DNA of 64,000 bases from Paenibacillus andongensis (GCF_025369935.1 NZ_CP104467.1:4781001-4845000); one strand, 5' to 3'. Counted from the stretch's first letter, positions 47,570-57,569 are shown. Numbers and translations are program-made. The notes: generated by a model from the letters alone, not told the origin.

Positions 47570-47652
47570 TTTGACTGCCTGCATGACATTCGTTTTCGTT
47601 TCAAAAAAAGCTTATGATGGTTATATATGGGTAAAATGATTGGGGGCTAATG

Positions 47653-49443
47653 ATGAGCAGCTTACAACTCGATAAGCATCGTTTCTTCGAGCAGATGGTT
47701 CAGTTCTCTCCTCATGGGATTGCCTGTTTATCCTTAAACGGGTCCCTACTGAAAGTAAATCCAGCTTATTGCTCGATTCTGGGGTATTCGGAAGATGAGC
47801 TCGAGAAGCTTAACATTCGTGAAATCACCTTTCCTGATGATTGGCTCCCCTACTCTGATCAAGTTCAATACTTGATAAATCGTCTTGCTTCTTCTTATAC
47901 CATGGAAATACGATATCTGCACAAGAATGGCGACATCATTTGGACTTCCGTCCAACTCACATTCGTTTACGATACTCAATCCGGGCCTCCTCTTTATGGT
48001 ATCGTTCATATGACGGATATTTCGCAACTCAAGTTCGTGGAACAAAAGCTGCAAGAATCAATTGATCGGTATACACCTCTGAAAATGCATACACATGATG
48101 CCGTCATTTCGCTTGATTTGGACGGTATTATTGTCAATGGCAATGCACGGGCACAGGAGTTGTTAGGCTTTTACAACAATGAATTCGTAGGAATGCCATT
48201 TTCAAGATTTGTTGGCAAAAACAATGTGAAACAAATCCTTACGGATTCCCTATTAGATGCTTCTATGGAGAAGAAGATTGATCATATCCGCCAAATCACT
48301 GAGAATACGAATAAAGCGAAGAGTGAATTTCTGGCGATGATGAGCCATGAAATTCGGACGCCGATGAATGGCGTTATCGGAATGACGGACCTTCTCCTGC
48401 AAACGACAACGTTAGACGAAGAACAAAAAGAGTATGTCGAGATTATTCATAAGAGCGGTGAAACGCTGCTCCGTATTATTAATGACATTTTAGACTTCTC
48501 CAAAATCGAATCTGGGAAAACGGAATTACACGAAATCCCTTTCAATATCCGAGATGCGATCGCTGAAACGTTTCATATTTTATCAATCAAAGCGGATGAA
48601 AAGCAGTTATCCACGACTTTTACAGTAGATCCCACTATCCCACACTCTTTGGTTGGTGATTCAGAACGGTTGAAGCAGATACTTATTAATTTAGTTGGCA
48701 ATGCCGTCAAGTTTACGCCATTCGGTGGCATCTCCGTGAATGTCAATAAACGTATACAAGAGGATCACGTCATACAGCTGGAATTCATCGTAAAAGATAG
48801 CGGGATCGGCATTCCAGCTAATATGCGAAGCTATATCTTCGAGCCTTTCAACCAAGTCGATCATGTGATGACACGCAAATATGAGGGTACAGGGCTTGGC
48901 TTGGCGATTACAAAAAAGCTGGTTCGACTCATGGGAGGCGATATTTGGGTAGAGCCTTCCGACGACCCTGGTACTACGATCATCTTCACCCTTTGTCTCA
49001 AAGAGGATCATCATTCAGATGAGGACCTGGGTAATGCGAATGAAGGTATCGCGCATACTTCCCTGCACATACTAATCGCCGAAGACAATGCCATTAATCA
49101 ATTTGTTTTAATTAAAATGCTAGAGAAGCAGGGGCATCTCATTACAGTTGCTGCTAACGGGGAAGAAGCGGTGAAGTTCGCCTTAAGAGACCGGTTTGAT
49201 ATAATATTCATGGATCTCCAAATGCCGATCATAAACGGATTAGATGCAACCGCTATAATTAAACAAACACTCCCGCCAGAACGATGTCCCATGATCGTTG
49301 CTGTAACGGCGAACGCCTTAAAAGAAGATCGCACAAGCTGTCTCGCTGCGGGCATGGATGATTATTTGAGCAAACCGATCAAAAATAAATTTCTTCTCGA
49401 TATTATCGAGACATATATGGAGAATAAGCACCTTTCGGGCTAA
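47653..49443 (+). CDS. PAS hybrid histidine kinase with receiver domain
   Basis: From the second of two adjacent ATGs (six bases after GGGGG) the protein has about 596 residues and no membrane span. Domains in order: PAS (about 10-125, NPAYCSILGYSEDEL, closing VHMTDISQLK), a shortened second PAS (about 145-210, lacking most of its C-terminal sheet), HisKA with the histidine in MMSHEIRTPMNGVIGM (about 234), HATPase (NLVGNAVKFTP, DSGIGIP, GTGLGLAI) and a C-terminal receiver (DNAINQFV, acceptor in FMDLQMP, KPI). It probably feeds a phosphorelay; no partner is adjacent on this strand. Confidence 0.93.
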   Translation: MSSLQLDKHRFFEQMVQFSPHGIACLSLNGSLLKVNPAYCSILGYSEDELEKLNIREITFPDDWLPYSDQVQYLINRLASSYTMEIRYLHKNGDIIWTSVQLTFVYDTQSGPPLYGIVHMTDISQLKFVEQKLQESIDRYTPLKMHTHDAVISLDLDGIIVNGNARAQELLGFYNNEFVGMPFSRFVGKNNVKQILTDSLLDASMEKKIDHIRQITENTNKAKSEFLAMMSHEIRTPMNGVIGMTDLLLQTTTLDEEQKEYVEIIHKSGETLLRIINDILDFSKIESGKTELHEIPFNIRDAIAETFHILSIKADEKQLSTTFTVDPTIPHSLVGDSERLKQILINLVGNAVKFTPFGGISVNVNKRIQEDHVIQLEFIVKDSGIGIPANMRSYIFEPFNQVDHVMTRKYEGTGLGLAITKKLVRLMGGDIWVEPSDDPGTTIIFTLCLKEDHHSDEDLGNANEGIAHTSLHILIAEDNAINQFVLIKMLEKQGHLITVAANGEEAVKFALRDRFDIIFMDLQMPIINGLDATAIIKQTLPPERCPMIVAVTANALKEDRTSCLAAGMDDYLSKPIKNKFLLDIIETYMENKHLSG

Positions 49444-49479
49444 TGCGCGGGGAAGCTTTTTTACCCAAACCAAAATAAC

Positions 49480-49501
49480 AAAAAAACCGCCGCGGCGGTT
49501 T
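49480..49501 (-). terminator. Terminator of the kinase-CheR-CheB operon
   Basis: The perfect palindrome AAACCGCCGCGGCGGTTT with further A upstream, T on the minus strand, lies about 80 bases past the last gene. Confidence 0.75.
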
Positions 49502-49579
49502 GAAGTTTCCCCATAGAATAGACATTGGAAAACCCCCTGGGTTAAACCAAGTCTTTCACTTGACTCCTTACATTTTGTT

Positions 49580-50713
49580 TTAAAAACCTTGAGAAATCGG
49601 AAGATACACACGAAAAGTCGTGCCTTCACCAAGAACACTTTCCACTTCCATGAGACCATCATGTCTCTCGATGATTTTCTGCACCGTGGCAAGCCCTAAA
49701 CCGGTACCCTCGTAGGCTTTGGCATTGTCCAACCGTTTGAAAGGAGTGAAAATCGACGGGATGTCTTCTTTTTTCATACCAATGCCATTATCTTGGATTT
49801 GAATGACAAAGGTATCCGGTTCATTTCCTTCCAATAAGGAAATCTGAATAATCGGCGATTGTTCCTTTCTACGATACTTCAGCCCGTTTGCGATAATATT
49901 TTGAAACAGTTGATACATTTGCGTAGCATCCGCTTGAATAATTGGTAGCCTGTCTTGGATGATGATCTGGCCTTCATTTCGTTCGATCGTGCTGCTTAGG
50001 TCAGAGATCACATTCGTCACGACATCATTCAAATCAACATTTCCAAAAGTAACCGACTTCGCGTTTAACTGGGCATACGAGAGCAAATCGGTGATCAAGT
50101 GGTTCATCCGCTCAGCAGTCGCTGAGATTTGGTTCATATATTCTTTACCTTTTGGCGTCATATCCGCACTATGCCTAGCAATAAGAAGCTCGCTCAACCC
50201 TGTAATTACATTCAGCGGATTTTTCAAATCATGCGAAACGACCTGTGCGAACTCCCTTAAGCTCTCGTTACTGCGTTCAAGCTCCGATTGTATGGCCTCC
50301 AGCTCTTTATTTCTTCGATTGAGTTCTAGAAATATTTTCACTTTACTGAGCAGAATATCGGCATTGACAGGCTTGAACAAGTAATCCACAGCGCCGCTCT
50401 CATAGCCTTTGAATACGCTCTGATCCTCTTTATTACTGGCTGTTACAAAAATGATAGGAATATGCTTCGTTTCCTCATTGCTTCGCAGCAGCTCTGCAAG
50501 CTCAAAGCCATCCATTTCCGGCATATTCACATCAAGTAAAATAAGCGCAAAGTCATGGCGCAGGGTATAAGATAAGGCTTCATTCCCTGATTGGACGACA
50601 TATACATCACAATGGAGCACTTGGAGAATTTTCTGCATCGCGAATAAATTTTCTTTACGATCATCAACGACTAAAATTTTTGGCGCCTGATGCCTATTTT
50701 TCTGAGTTTCCAT
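49580..50713 (-). CDS. Response-regulator histidine kinase (REC-HisKA-HATPase)
   Basis: The 377-residue soluble protein begins with a receiver (about 12-130: ILVVDDRKEN, acceptor in LILLDVNMPEMDG, KPV), then a coiled coil, HisKA with the histidine in FAQVVSHDLKNPLNVITGL (about 180) and HATPase (NIIANGLKYRR, DNGIGMK, GTGLGLATV). Receiver-first kinases act in the middle of phosphorelays. The longest frame starts at 50758, inside the cheB gene, but TTAGGAGGG lies five bases before the ATG at 50713, leaving ten bases after the cheB stop. Last gene of the four-gene operon. Confidence 0.93.
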   Translation of the reverse strand: METQKNRHQAPKILVVDDRKENLFAMQKILQVLHCDVYVVQSGNEALSYTLRHDFALILLDVNMPEMDGFELAELLRSNEETKHIPIIFVTASNKEDQSVFKGYESGAVDYLFKPVNADILLSKVKIFLELNRRNKELEAIQSELERSNESLREFAQVVSHDLKNPLNVITGLSELLIARHSADMTPKGKEYMNQISATAERMNHLITDLLSYAQLNAKSVTFGNVDLNDVVTNVISDLSSTIERNEGQIIIQDRLPIIQADATQMYQLFQNIIANGLKYRRKEQSPIIQISLLEGNEPDTFVIQIQDNGIGMKKEDIPSIFTPFKRLDNAKAYEGTGLGLATVQKIIERHDGLMEVESVLGEGTTFRVYLPISQGF

Positions 50714-50723
50714 ATAGGCCCTC

Positions 50724-51317
50724 CTAATTCTTAGAATGATGGATTCGTTCGAGATCATGGAATTGTCTCAGAAACTTTCCTATGTCTTCTAAGGACAAAA
50801 TATAATCAACCTTTACAGTGTCAATAGCTGCTTGCGGCATGACAGGGTACTCCGCTGTTTCAGGGTCCTGCACAATCGTTAGGCCGCCACTCTCCTTGAT
50901 CGTCTTGAGCCCAGCGCTGCCATCTCGGTTTGCACCTGTTAATACAACGCCTATACACCCCTCTTGAAAGGCAAACGCAGCACTATCAAACAAAACGTCA
51001 ATCGAAGGCCGCGAATAATTAACTTTAGGATCAATGGATAGGCTGAACGAGCGATCATCTTCAATAAGCAAATGATAACCAGGTGGAGCGAGATAAACGT
51101 ATTGAGATCGAATGGTCTCTTTATCTACCGCTTCTTTGACGTGTATAGCAACTTGCGTATTTAAATATTCAGCTAAATAGCCGTCGCTGCTCTCTAAGAT
51201 ATGCTGTACGATGATAATCGGTAGGCTGTAGTCCGACGGGAGATAAGATAACAGACGCGAGAGTGCCTTTAACCCGCCTGCCGATACCCCCATAACAACA
51301 GCTTCCAATGGGCGCAT
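50724..51317 (-). CDS. CheB-type protein-glutamate methylesterase (stand-alone domain)
   Basis: The 197-residue protein is the CheB catalytic domain alone, without the usual N-terminal receiver. The triad is visible: serine in GVSAGGLKAL (about 15), histidine in IIIVQHILES (about 41) and aspartate in VLTGANRDGSAG (about 137). It removes methyl groups from glutamates of a signalling protein. GGAGGGG is nine bases before the ATG at 51317; the longer frame to 51335 is less likely. It stands between cheR and a receiver-kinase, with no chemoreceptor nearby. Confidence 0.93.
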   Translation of the reverse strand: MRPLEAVVMGVSAGGLKALSRLLSYLPSDYSLPIIIVQHILESSDGYLAEYLNTQVAIHVKEAVDKETIRSQYVYLAPPGYHLLIEDDRSFSLSIDPKVNYSRPSIDVLFDSAAFAFQEGCIGVVLTGANRDGSAGLKTIKESGGLTIVQDPETAEYPVMPQAAIDTVKVDYILSLEDIGKFLRQFHDLERIHHSKN

Positions 51318-51343
51318 GGACTCACTCCCCTCCAATACCTTGC

Positions 51344-52174
51344 TTACACTGGCAGCTGCTTTCTAAAAATTCTCCACTTAGGGGAGAGTGCTTCATACTG
51401 AGACTGAATCTCCGAAAACTCGATAGATTCCTTACTTCCGAGGCATAAGAAGCCACGTGGAACGAGACTTTGGTTGAAAAGCTGATAGACTTGATTTTGC
51501 AATTGCTTATCAAAGTAAATGAGCACATTCCGGCAAATAATGAGATGCATTTCACCAAAGGCGTTGTCCGTTGCCAAATTATGCTGCGAGAACACGATGT
51601 TTCTTTTCAAAGCTTCCTTCATTTTGCCCATCTGATATTTCGCATGATAGTAATCCGAGAAAGAGGACTTGCCTCCGCTTTTTTGATAATTTTTAGTGAA
51701 ATTCCGAATACTTTCGATCGGATAGATGCCTTCTTCCGCAGTAGCTAGTGACTCTTGATTCATATCCGTCGCGTAAATCTGTACACGATCGTAGAAGCCT
51801 TCTTCTTCCAGCAAAATAGCCATGGAGTAAACTTCTTCCCCTGTCGCACATCCGGCATGCCATATTTTCACAAACGGATACGTCTTTAGCAAGGGAATCA
51901 CGAGACTGCGCAGCTCAACGAAGAACTCCGGGTCCCGAAACATTTCGGTGACGGTTACCGAAATATCCAGCAGTAATTGATTGGCAAACGCTTCATCATA
52001 GAGAACTAACGGAATCATATCTGACAGTCTAACAAGACTTGATTTCTGCCTGACATAGTGCAATCTTCTCATTAAAGATGAACGGGCATAATTACGGAAA
52101 TCATACCCATACCGCTGATAGATGGCTTCCAGTACAAGATCGACTTCAATCTTTTCGGCGAGTTTCTCAGGCAT
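51344..52174 (-). CDS. CheR-type protein-glutamate methyltransferase
   Basis: The 276-residue protein has the N-terminal CheR helical domain (YRYGYDFRNYARSSLMRRL-like, about 20-40) and the SAM-binding domain (KIWHAGCATGEEVYSMAILL, about 105-124; YATDMNQESLATA; LIICRNVLIYF). It methylates glutamates with S-adenosylmethionine. No Shine-Dalgarno sequence is visible; it begins three bases after the stop of the 1382-residue kinase, so translation is probably coupled. Together with CheB it forms a reversible methylation pair whose substrate is not obvious. Confidence 0.93.
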   Translation of the reverse strand: MPEKLAEKIEVDLVLEAIYQRYGYDFRNYARSSLMRRLHYVRQKSSLVRLSDMIPLVLYDEAFANQLLLDISVTVTEMFRDPEFFVELRSLVIPLLKTYPFVKIWHAGCATGEEVYSMAILLEEEGFYDRVQIYATDMNQESLATAEEGIYPIESIRNFTKNYQKSGGKSSFSDYYHAKYQMGKMKEALKRNIVFSQHNLATDNAFGEMHLIICRNVLIYFDKQLQNQVYQLFNQSLVPRGFLCLGSKESIEFSEIQSQYEALSPKWRIFRKQLPV

Positions 52175-52177
52175 TTT

Positions 52178-55100
52178 TTATCGTAAGAGCCACACTCTGA
52201 TTAAGGACAACAATTTATCGGTATCTACCGGTTTCGTCATATAATCATTGGCTCCCCTCTCTATACATTTTTCACGGTCACCCGTCATGGCCTTTGCGGT
52301 TAAAGCAATAATCGGGAGGGACTGGAACTTCGGTATGGTGCGAATATGACCTATGGCTTCATATCCATCCATTACCGGCATCATAATATCCATAATGACC
52401 AGCTCAATCCCGGTTTCACTTTCCAGTTTATCCAAAGCCAGCTTCCCATTATCCGCCATCACAACATCCAAGCCGTGTTTTCTTAATATTTTAGATAAAG
52501 CAAACGTGTTGCGAAGGTCATCATCCACCAGCAAAATTTTGCGTCCCTTCAAGGTTTCATCGGAATCTCGTACCATACGAATCATTTCTTTCTGCGCTTG
52601 TGGCAGAGATTTATGAACGCTGTGAAGGAATAGAGAAACCTCATCCAGCAAGCGATCCGGTGAATTCGCACCTTTGATCACAATGCTGTCCGTAAACTGG
52701 TTTAATTCCTTATACTCTTCTTGTGTGAGCTCTTTTCCGGTATTAATAATGATTGGTGGTACGGAGCCCTCCGAATCAACAACTAACTGCTGCAGCAGTT
52801 CAAAGCCTGTCATATCCGGCAATGTTAGATCCAGAATTACACAATCAAAGGACTGTGATCGCATAAGCTGCAGAGCTTCTTTCCCCGTGGAAACACTATG
52901 AATATCAACTTTCTTATGCTTGAGCAGTTCATGAATAGCCTTTTGATTATTCAAATCATCCTCTACCACTAAGACCTGTTGGATGCGTTCTTGCAGCTTA
53001 TGTTCAATTTTGTTAAAAACGGCTTCAATGTCCTCCGCTTGAATCGGTTTGGACAAATAGCCGATGGCCCCGCGCTGCATGGAGTCTGAGCTTTTATCCC
53101 GACCTGAAATAATGTGCACAGGAATGTGACGTGTTTCATTATGATATTTCAAATGATCAAGAACCTTAAGGCCATCCATGTCTGGAAGCCCCAAATCCAA
53201 AAGAATCGCGCTTGGAATATATTGCTTGGCTAGTTGAAGGCTACTAAAGCCATCTCCTGATACAAGGCATTTGAATCCCTTTTTATATGACATGTCCATA
53301 AGAATTTTGGCGAATGCCGGATCATCTTCCACGATCAAAATAACTTTGTCTTGCATGCTATTCTTAAGGAGTTCCCGATCATCAGGTAAGAACGTTTTCG
53401 CTGTCTGATCTGCAAAAAGATGATCTTCCATAGTGCTAGCTATCAACAATTCACTTGAAGTCTGTAGAGTATCAACTGCAGCAGCAACTTTAATCGGCGC
53501 TATCTTTGGCTCCGTCATTTCGGTATTAGCGGTTCCTTCTAGCGGGAGATAAAGCGTAAAGCTGCTGCCTTTCCCTTCGCTGCTTCGCATATGAATTTCG
53601 CCGCCCAATAACTTAGCCAATTCTCTTGAAATGGTTAAACCAAGGCCCGTTCCTCCATACTTGCGGCTTGTCGTGCCATCCGCCTGCTGAAACGCTTCAA
53701 AGATTGCTTGCTGTTTACTTGCAGGAATACCTATCCCCGTATCGGTTACAGTCAAAGCTAGAGCCCCATTTTCTTCTAGATGGTGATTTTGGTAAGCTGT
53801 TCCTTTTCCAGCACGTGCGATCTCAACCGTAACGCTTCCGGAAGCCGTAAACTTAAAGGCATTGGATAAAAGGTTCTTCAGGATTTGTTCGGTACGCTGA
53901 CCATCTGTCGTCACGATTTCCGGGATTTGATCGTCAAGTTTTAAAATAAAGGAAAGACCCTTTTCTTTGGCAACTGGGTTAAATTGGTAACGGAGTGACT
54001 GAAGTAGATCATCCAGCCTCACTTCTTCGATTAGAATGTCCAATTTGCCCGCTTCCACTTTGGATAAATCCAAAATGTCGTTAATTAAAGTCAATAAATC
54101 CAAGCCGCCACTGTGAATAATCTTTGCCGACTCGATTTGATCTTCCGTTAGATTACCATCTTCATTAGTGGATAATGATTTTGATAGAATCAGTAAGCTG
54201 TTAAGCGGTGTACGAAGTTCATGTGACATATTGGCCAAAAACTCCGATTTGTACTGACTCGCTTGCTCCAACTCTTTCGCTTTTTCTTCTAAGTCCTGCT
54301 TCGATGATTGAATAAAGGCATTTTGCTTCTCGATGTCAGCTTTTTGTACTTCCAGATAGTTGGTTTTTTCTTCTAGCTCCTCATTAATCGCCTGAAGCTC
54401 CTCACTTTGGATTCGCATCTTTTCTTCGGACTGCTTCAGCATCAGCGTCTGTTCTTCCAGCTCTTCATTGGCCGTGCGCAATTCTTCCTGCTGCGTTTGA
54501 AGCTCTTCCGCTAATAGCTGTGATTCACGCAATAACGCTTCCGTTTTCTGGCGGCTGATAGCAGCTTGAATGACAACGCCTAGTGTATCGGATAATTGCT
54601 CCAATAACTCGTGCTCTATGCTAGTAAATGGTTTAAAAGCGGCAAGCTCTATAACGGCCAACACTTCATCCTCGAAGAGGATAGGAAGAACGACGATTTG
54701 GAACGGTTTCGATTCCCCAAGACCTGATTGTATGTGGATATAATCGCCAGGCACATTCGATAACAAGATCGTCTTTTTCTCAAGGATACATTGACCGACT
54801 AGACCTTCACCAGGTCGAACCCGATTTGCTACATTCTTTCTTTCTTTAAAGGCATAGCTGCCCAGCAGGACAAATTCATTGAATGGGCTCGCACTCGATT
54901 GCGACTCTTTTAAATAGATAATACCTTGACCTGCTCCGACTAGACCTGATATTTCAGAGATCAGCATGCCCACCAGCTGCTGTACATTGGCAACGCCTTG
55001 TGAAAGCCCTGTCAGACGAGCTAACTGCGTTTTCAACCAGAATTGCCGTTCATTTTCAGCGGTTGTTTCTTTTAAAGAGGTTAGCATTCGAATTAATGCC

Positions 55101-56326
55101 ACACTTAGCTGATCTCGATCCGATCGGGGAACAATCGTCTGCTCATATTCACCTAATGAGATGCGATCTGCCTGAGTAATGACCTCTTTAAAGCTAGCTA
55201 CCATGTGATTGAAGGCTTCCATCAACTCGCCAAATTCATCCTTCGATTGAACATCCAGATGAATATCTGTAACGCCTGTCAGAATGAGTTCCGTAGATCT
55301 CTTTAGCAGGTGGATTTGAGATAAAAGCATTCTGGAAATCAAAACGATGACCAAAAAGGAGAAGATTAGAATAATGACATTAAATATGGCCACACCAATC
55401 AACGATCGCGTGGTACTCTTTTTGATGGATTCCATGTTTTGAATTAATTCTGACGAAAGTCCATCCTCAACCTCTTTAAGTAGATCTACTTCTTGTGTCG
55501 CCACGTTATACCATTGCTGAGAATCCACCCCAAGGGCTTTCCCGGGTTCTGCTTTTAGGACTAGTTGTACGAGACGATCGACCTCGGCAACTACTTGTCC
55601 TTTCACCATTTTCTGATAAATTTGTTGGGCAGCCTCGGATGCGAGTAATTTGGATTCCTTATAATAAAGCAATTGTTCGTTCTCTAACACACCGATCTGT
55701 TCAATATCATTTAAATCCGCACGATTACCGGAAAAAACATGAAATAGTACTGCGCGCTCCCTGCTCACGGCAAACTTACTTTTGGAAAACAAAATATAGG
55801 AAGTAAGCATGTTTGAAATTTGTTTATTCGAGCTAATTTCGTTCGTGTTTTGCATCATTTCAAAGAGACTATCCACCGTTTCCAAATAAAAGGAAAGTGT
55901 TTCATCCTCATTCGCTTTTCCTTGATCCACTTGTGTCCTAAGAATCACAAATTGGTCTAGCTTGCTCACCGCAGTATTTGCATTTTTCTTGAACTTATCA
56001 CCCAAAACGGATGTGTTCAATGACTTTAATTGCTCCCGAAATGCACTAGACTTCTCATCAGTTAACTTACGTTGATCAACTAGTTGTCGCGTAATCGTTT
56101 TATCTTCAAAGTAACCTGACAAAAGGCTCCGTTCTTTCTGTAACTCATGTATCAGATCATTGATGTAGATCTCCGTTGTGACCAGTGTTTGCAGATTGTT
56201 CAATTCTGACAGCTCTTTCACTTTTCCATAGATGGCATTGGAGGAGAAATACAACAATCCCAACATAGGCAGTACAATCATAATAATCAGCTTGTAATTT
56301 ATTTTAGCGTTCCGAATCCATTGCAT
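52178..56326 (-). CDS. Large hybrid histidine kinase: NIT sensor, HAMP, GAF, kinase, three receivers
   Basis: The 1382-residue membrane protein has, in order: a membrane span (about 12-34), an extracellular helical region like nitrate/nitrite-sensing NIT domains (about 40-300, with HELQKERSLLSGYF), a second span (about 308-332), HAMP, GAF (about 440-590), a long Glu/Gln-rich coiled coil (about 595-695), HisKA with the histidine in LANMSHELRTPLNSLL (about 705), HATPase, and three receivers (about 1015-1132, 1135-1255, 1260-1382). The second receiver has IKGAN in place of the usual KP. It leads an operon with cheR, cheB and a receiver-kinase, and is likely the input of a branched phosphorelay modulated by methylation. 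Confidence 0.92.
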   Translation of the reverse strand: MQWIRNAKINYKLIIMIVLPMLGLLYFSSNAIYGKVKELSELNNLQTLVTTEIYINDLIHELQKERSLLSGYFEDKTITRQLVDQRKLTDEKSSAFREQLKSLNTSVLGDKFKKNANTAVSKLDQFVILRTQVDQGKANEDETLSFYLETVDSLFEMMQNTNEISSNKQISNMLTSYILFSKSKFAVSRERAVLFHVFSGNRADLNDIEQIGVLENEQLLYYKESKLLASEAAQQIYQKMVKGQVVAEVDRLVQLVLKAEPGKALGVDSQQWYNVATQEVDLLKEVEDGLSSELIQNMESIKKSTTRSLIGVAIFNVIILIFSFLVIVLISRMLLSQIHLLKRSTELILTGVTDIHLDVQSKDEFGELMEAFNHMVASFKEVITQADRISLGEYEQTIVPRSDRDQLSVALIRMLTSLKETTAENERQFWLKTQLARLTGLSQGVANVQQLVGMLISEISGLVGAGQGIIYLKESQSSASPFNEFVLLGSYAFKERKNVANRVRPGEGLVGQCILEKKTILLSNVPGDYIHIQSGLGESKPFQIVVLPILFEDEVLAVIELAAFKPFTSIEHELLEQLSDTLGVVIQAAISRQKTEALLRESQLLAEELQTQQEELRTANEELEEQTLMLKQSEEKMRIQSEELQAINEELEEKTNYLEVQKADIEKQNAFIQSSKQDLEEKAKELEQASQYKSEFLANMSHELRTPLNSLLILSKSLSTNEDGNLTEDQIESAKIIHSGGLDLLTLINDILDLSKVEAGKLDILIEEVRLDDLLQSLRYQFNPVAKEKGLSFILKLDDQIPEIVTTDGQRTEQILKNLLSNAFKFTASGSVTVEIARAGKGTAYQNHHLEENGALALTVTDTGIGIPASKQQAIFEAFQQADGTTSRKYGGTGLGLTISRELAKLLGGEIHMRSSEGKGSSFTLYLPLEGTANTEMTEPKIAPIKVAAAVDTLQTSSELLIASTMEDHLFADQTAKTFLPDDRELLKNSMQDKVILIVEDDPAFAKILMDMSYKKGFKCLVSGDGFSSLQLAKQYIPSAILLDLGLPDMDGLKVLDHLKYHNETRHIPVHIISGRDKSSDSMQRGAIGYLSKPIQAEDIEAVFNKIEHKLQERIQQVLVVEDDLNNQKAIHELLKHKKVDIHSVSTGKEALQLMRSQSFDCVILDLTLPDMTGFELLQQLVVDSEGSVPPIIINTGKELTQEEYKELNQFTDSIVIKGANSPDRLLDEVSLFLHSVHKSLPQAQKEMIRMVRDSDETLKGRKILLVDDDLRNTFALSKILRKHGLDVVMADNGKLALDKLESETGIELVIMDIMMPVMDGYEAIGHIRTIPKFQSLPIIALTAKAMTGDREKCIERGANDYMTKPVDTDKLLSLIRVWLLR

Positions 56327-56451
56327 GTGGCAAGCCCTCTCTTTGGTTGAGACTGTGTATGATGTTCAAGAGTATATATTCTACAAATTACGACAAACTC
56401 CCTCTTTTTTTGGCGTGATTGGAACAATAATGTGTTTGCATAAGCGAATAC

Positions 56452-56485
56452 AAAAAGGACAGAACGATTGGGATCGTCTGTCCTT
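56452..56485 (-). terminator. Terminator of the 97-aa gene
   Basis: On the minus strand AAGGACAGACGAT pairs with ATCGTTCTGTCCTT (one bulge) and is followed by T. Confidence 0.75.
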
Positions 56486-56512
56486 GGCAGCATTGGGCAA
56501 TTACCGAAAAAA

Positions 56513-56806
56513 CTAGTGGTTCGGAATAAATTCACTATGAATTTCGATCAGTTTTTGGACGAATATCTCAAAATCATTTTTACTAGAAGAGAATTTGAAA
56601 TCGGTTACACCAGTGTTGAAATCAATAACCGTTAAAGCCACACGATTGAGTGGATATTCAGGAATCGGCTCAGAGGCAAGAGAAATATTTTTGAACGGGT
56701 AAATGGATGTTTCACCGTAGAAACGAAGCACAGTTAAATGATCATCTCTTAACTCCAACGATATTTGTTGATCTGAATCAGTGAAACTCTTCAGTGTACT
56801 CATCAT
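56513..56806 (-). CDS. Hypothetical protein (97 aa)
   Basis: I do not recognise a family. AGAGGAGG lies eight bases before two adjacent ATG codons. The product is beta-rich (ISLELRDDHLTVLRFYGE, NRVALTVIDFNTGVTDFKF) with an acidic C-terminal helix, no signal peptide and no membrane span, and could be a small cytoplasmic domain. It lies upstream of the large kinase operon in the same direction but is separated from it by a terminator. Confidence 0.7.
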   Translation of the reverse strand: MMSTLKSFTDSDQQISLELRDDHLTVLRFYGETSIYPFKNISLASEPIPEYPLNRVALTVIDFNTGVTDFKFSSSKNDFEIFVQKLIEIHSEFIPNH

Positions 56807-56969
56807 TTATCAATCCTCCTCTTGTCCTCTATTTTACTATCAAATGAAGAGATAAAGAAGCCCAAAACGAAAAATTTTCCTGATTCTTTCCTGTTTCAAT
56901 GCACAATTTATTGGGTAAATGAGTCTTAGGGCTGAAAGCCGCTTTACAAATGCTACGGAGGTGCAACGC

Positions 56970-57569
56970 ATGACTACAACGATTTTACTATCCGAAAGAT
57001 CAGGTCCTGTAAAGAAGCTGCGAGCTGAGGGGCATATACCTGCTGTTGTGTATAGCTCACGTATGGATTCCGAACATGTCACTGTCCCGGAAAAAGAAAT
57101 CCGCGCATCACTGAAACGCAATCCGCGTGCCATCCTGAATGTTACCCTGCCGTCCAAAACCAAACAGCCGGTCATCGTCCATCAAGTCCAGAAGGACAGC
57201 CTGACGGGGCAATTGCTGCATATTGATTTTCTTCAAATTAATATGAAAGAACAGCTAGATACATCGATTCCCGTCCATTTTACAGGAGAAGCTAAAGGTA
57301 CCAAAGAAGGCGGAATTCTCCAAATAGAAACCCATGAGGTCATGATCCGCTGTATGCCGAAAAAACTGCCAGAACATCTCGCCATTGATATTAGCAAGCT
57401 AAATATCGGTGAACATATAACCGTTGCTGATCTTGAAGTTCCCAAGCATGTTGAAGTGTTAAGTGCTCCTGAAACCATTCTGGTCACCATACTTGGCATG
57501 CAGAAACTTGAAGTGCCGGTTGAAACAGCTGCCGATCAGGCGGAGGAAGCTGCCGAGTCTAATGCTTAG
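56970..57569 (+). CDS. ctc: 50S ribosomal protein L25 / general stress protein Ctc
   Basis: The 199-residue long form of L25 has the 5S-rRNA-binding N-terminal domain (about 1-90: GPVKKLRAEGHIPAVVYS, IVHQVQKDSLTGQLLHIDFL) and the C-terminal TL5/Ctc beta-domain (about 95-185: IPVHFTGEAKGTKEGGIL, LEVPKHVEVLSAPETILVTI), ending in an acidic alanine-rich tail. CGGAGGTG lies six bases before the ATG at 56970; an in-frame ATG at 56919 has no such site. A strong terminator follows. Confidence 0.94.
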   Translation: MTTTILLSERSGPVKKLRAEGHIPAVVYSSRMDSEHVTVPEKEIRASLKRNPRAILNVTLPSKTKQPVIVHQVQKDSLTGQLLHIDFLQINMKEQLDTSIPVHFTGEAKGTKEGGILQIETHEVMIRCMPKKLPEHLAIDISKLNIGEHITVADLEVPKHVEVLSAPETILVTILGMQKLEVPVETAADQAEEAAESNA

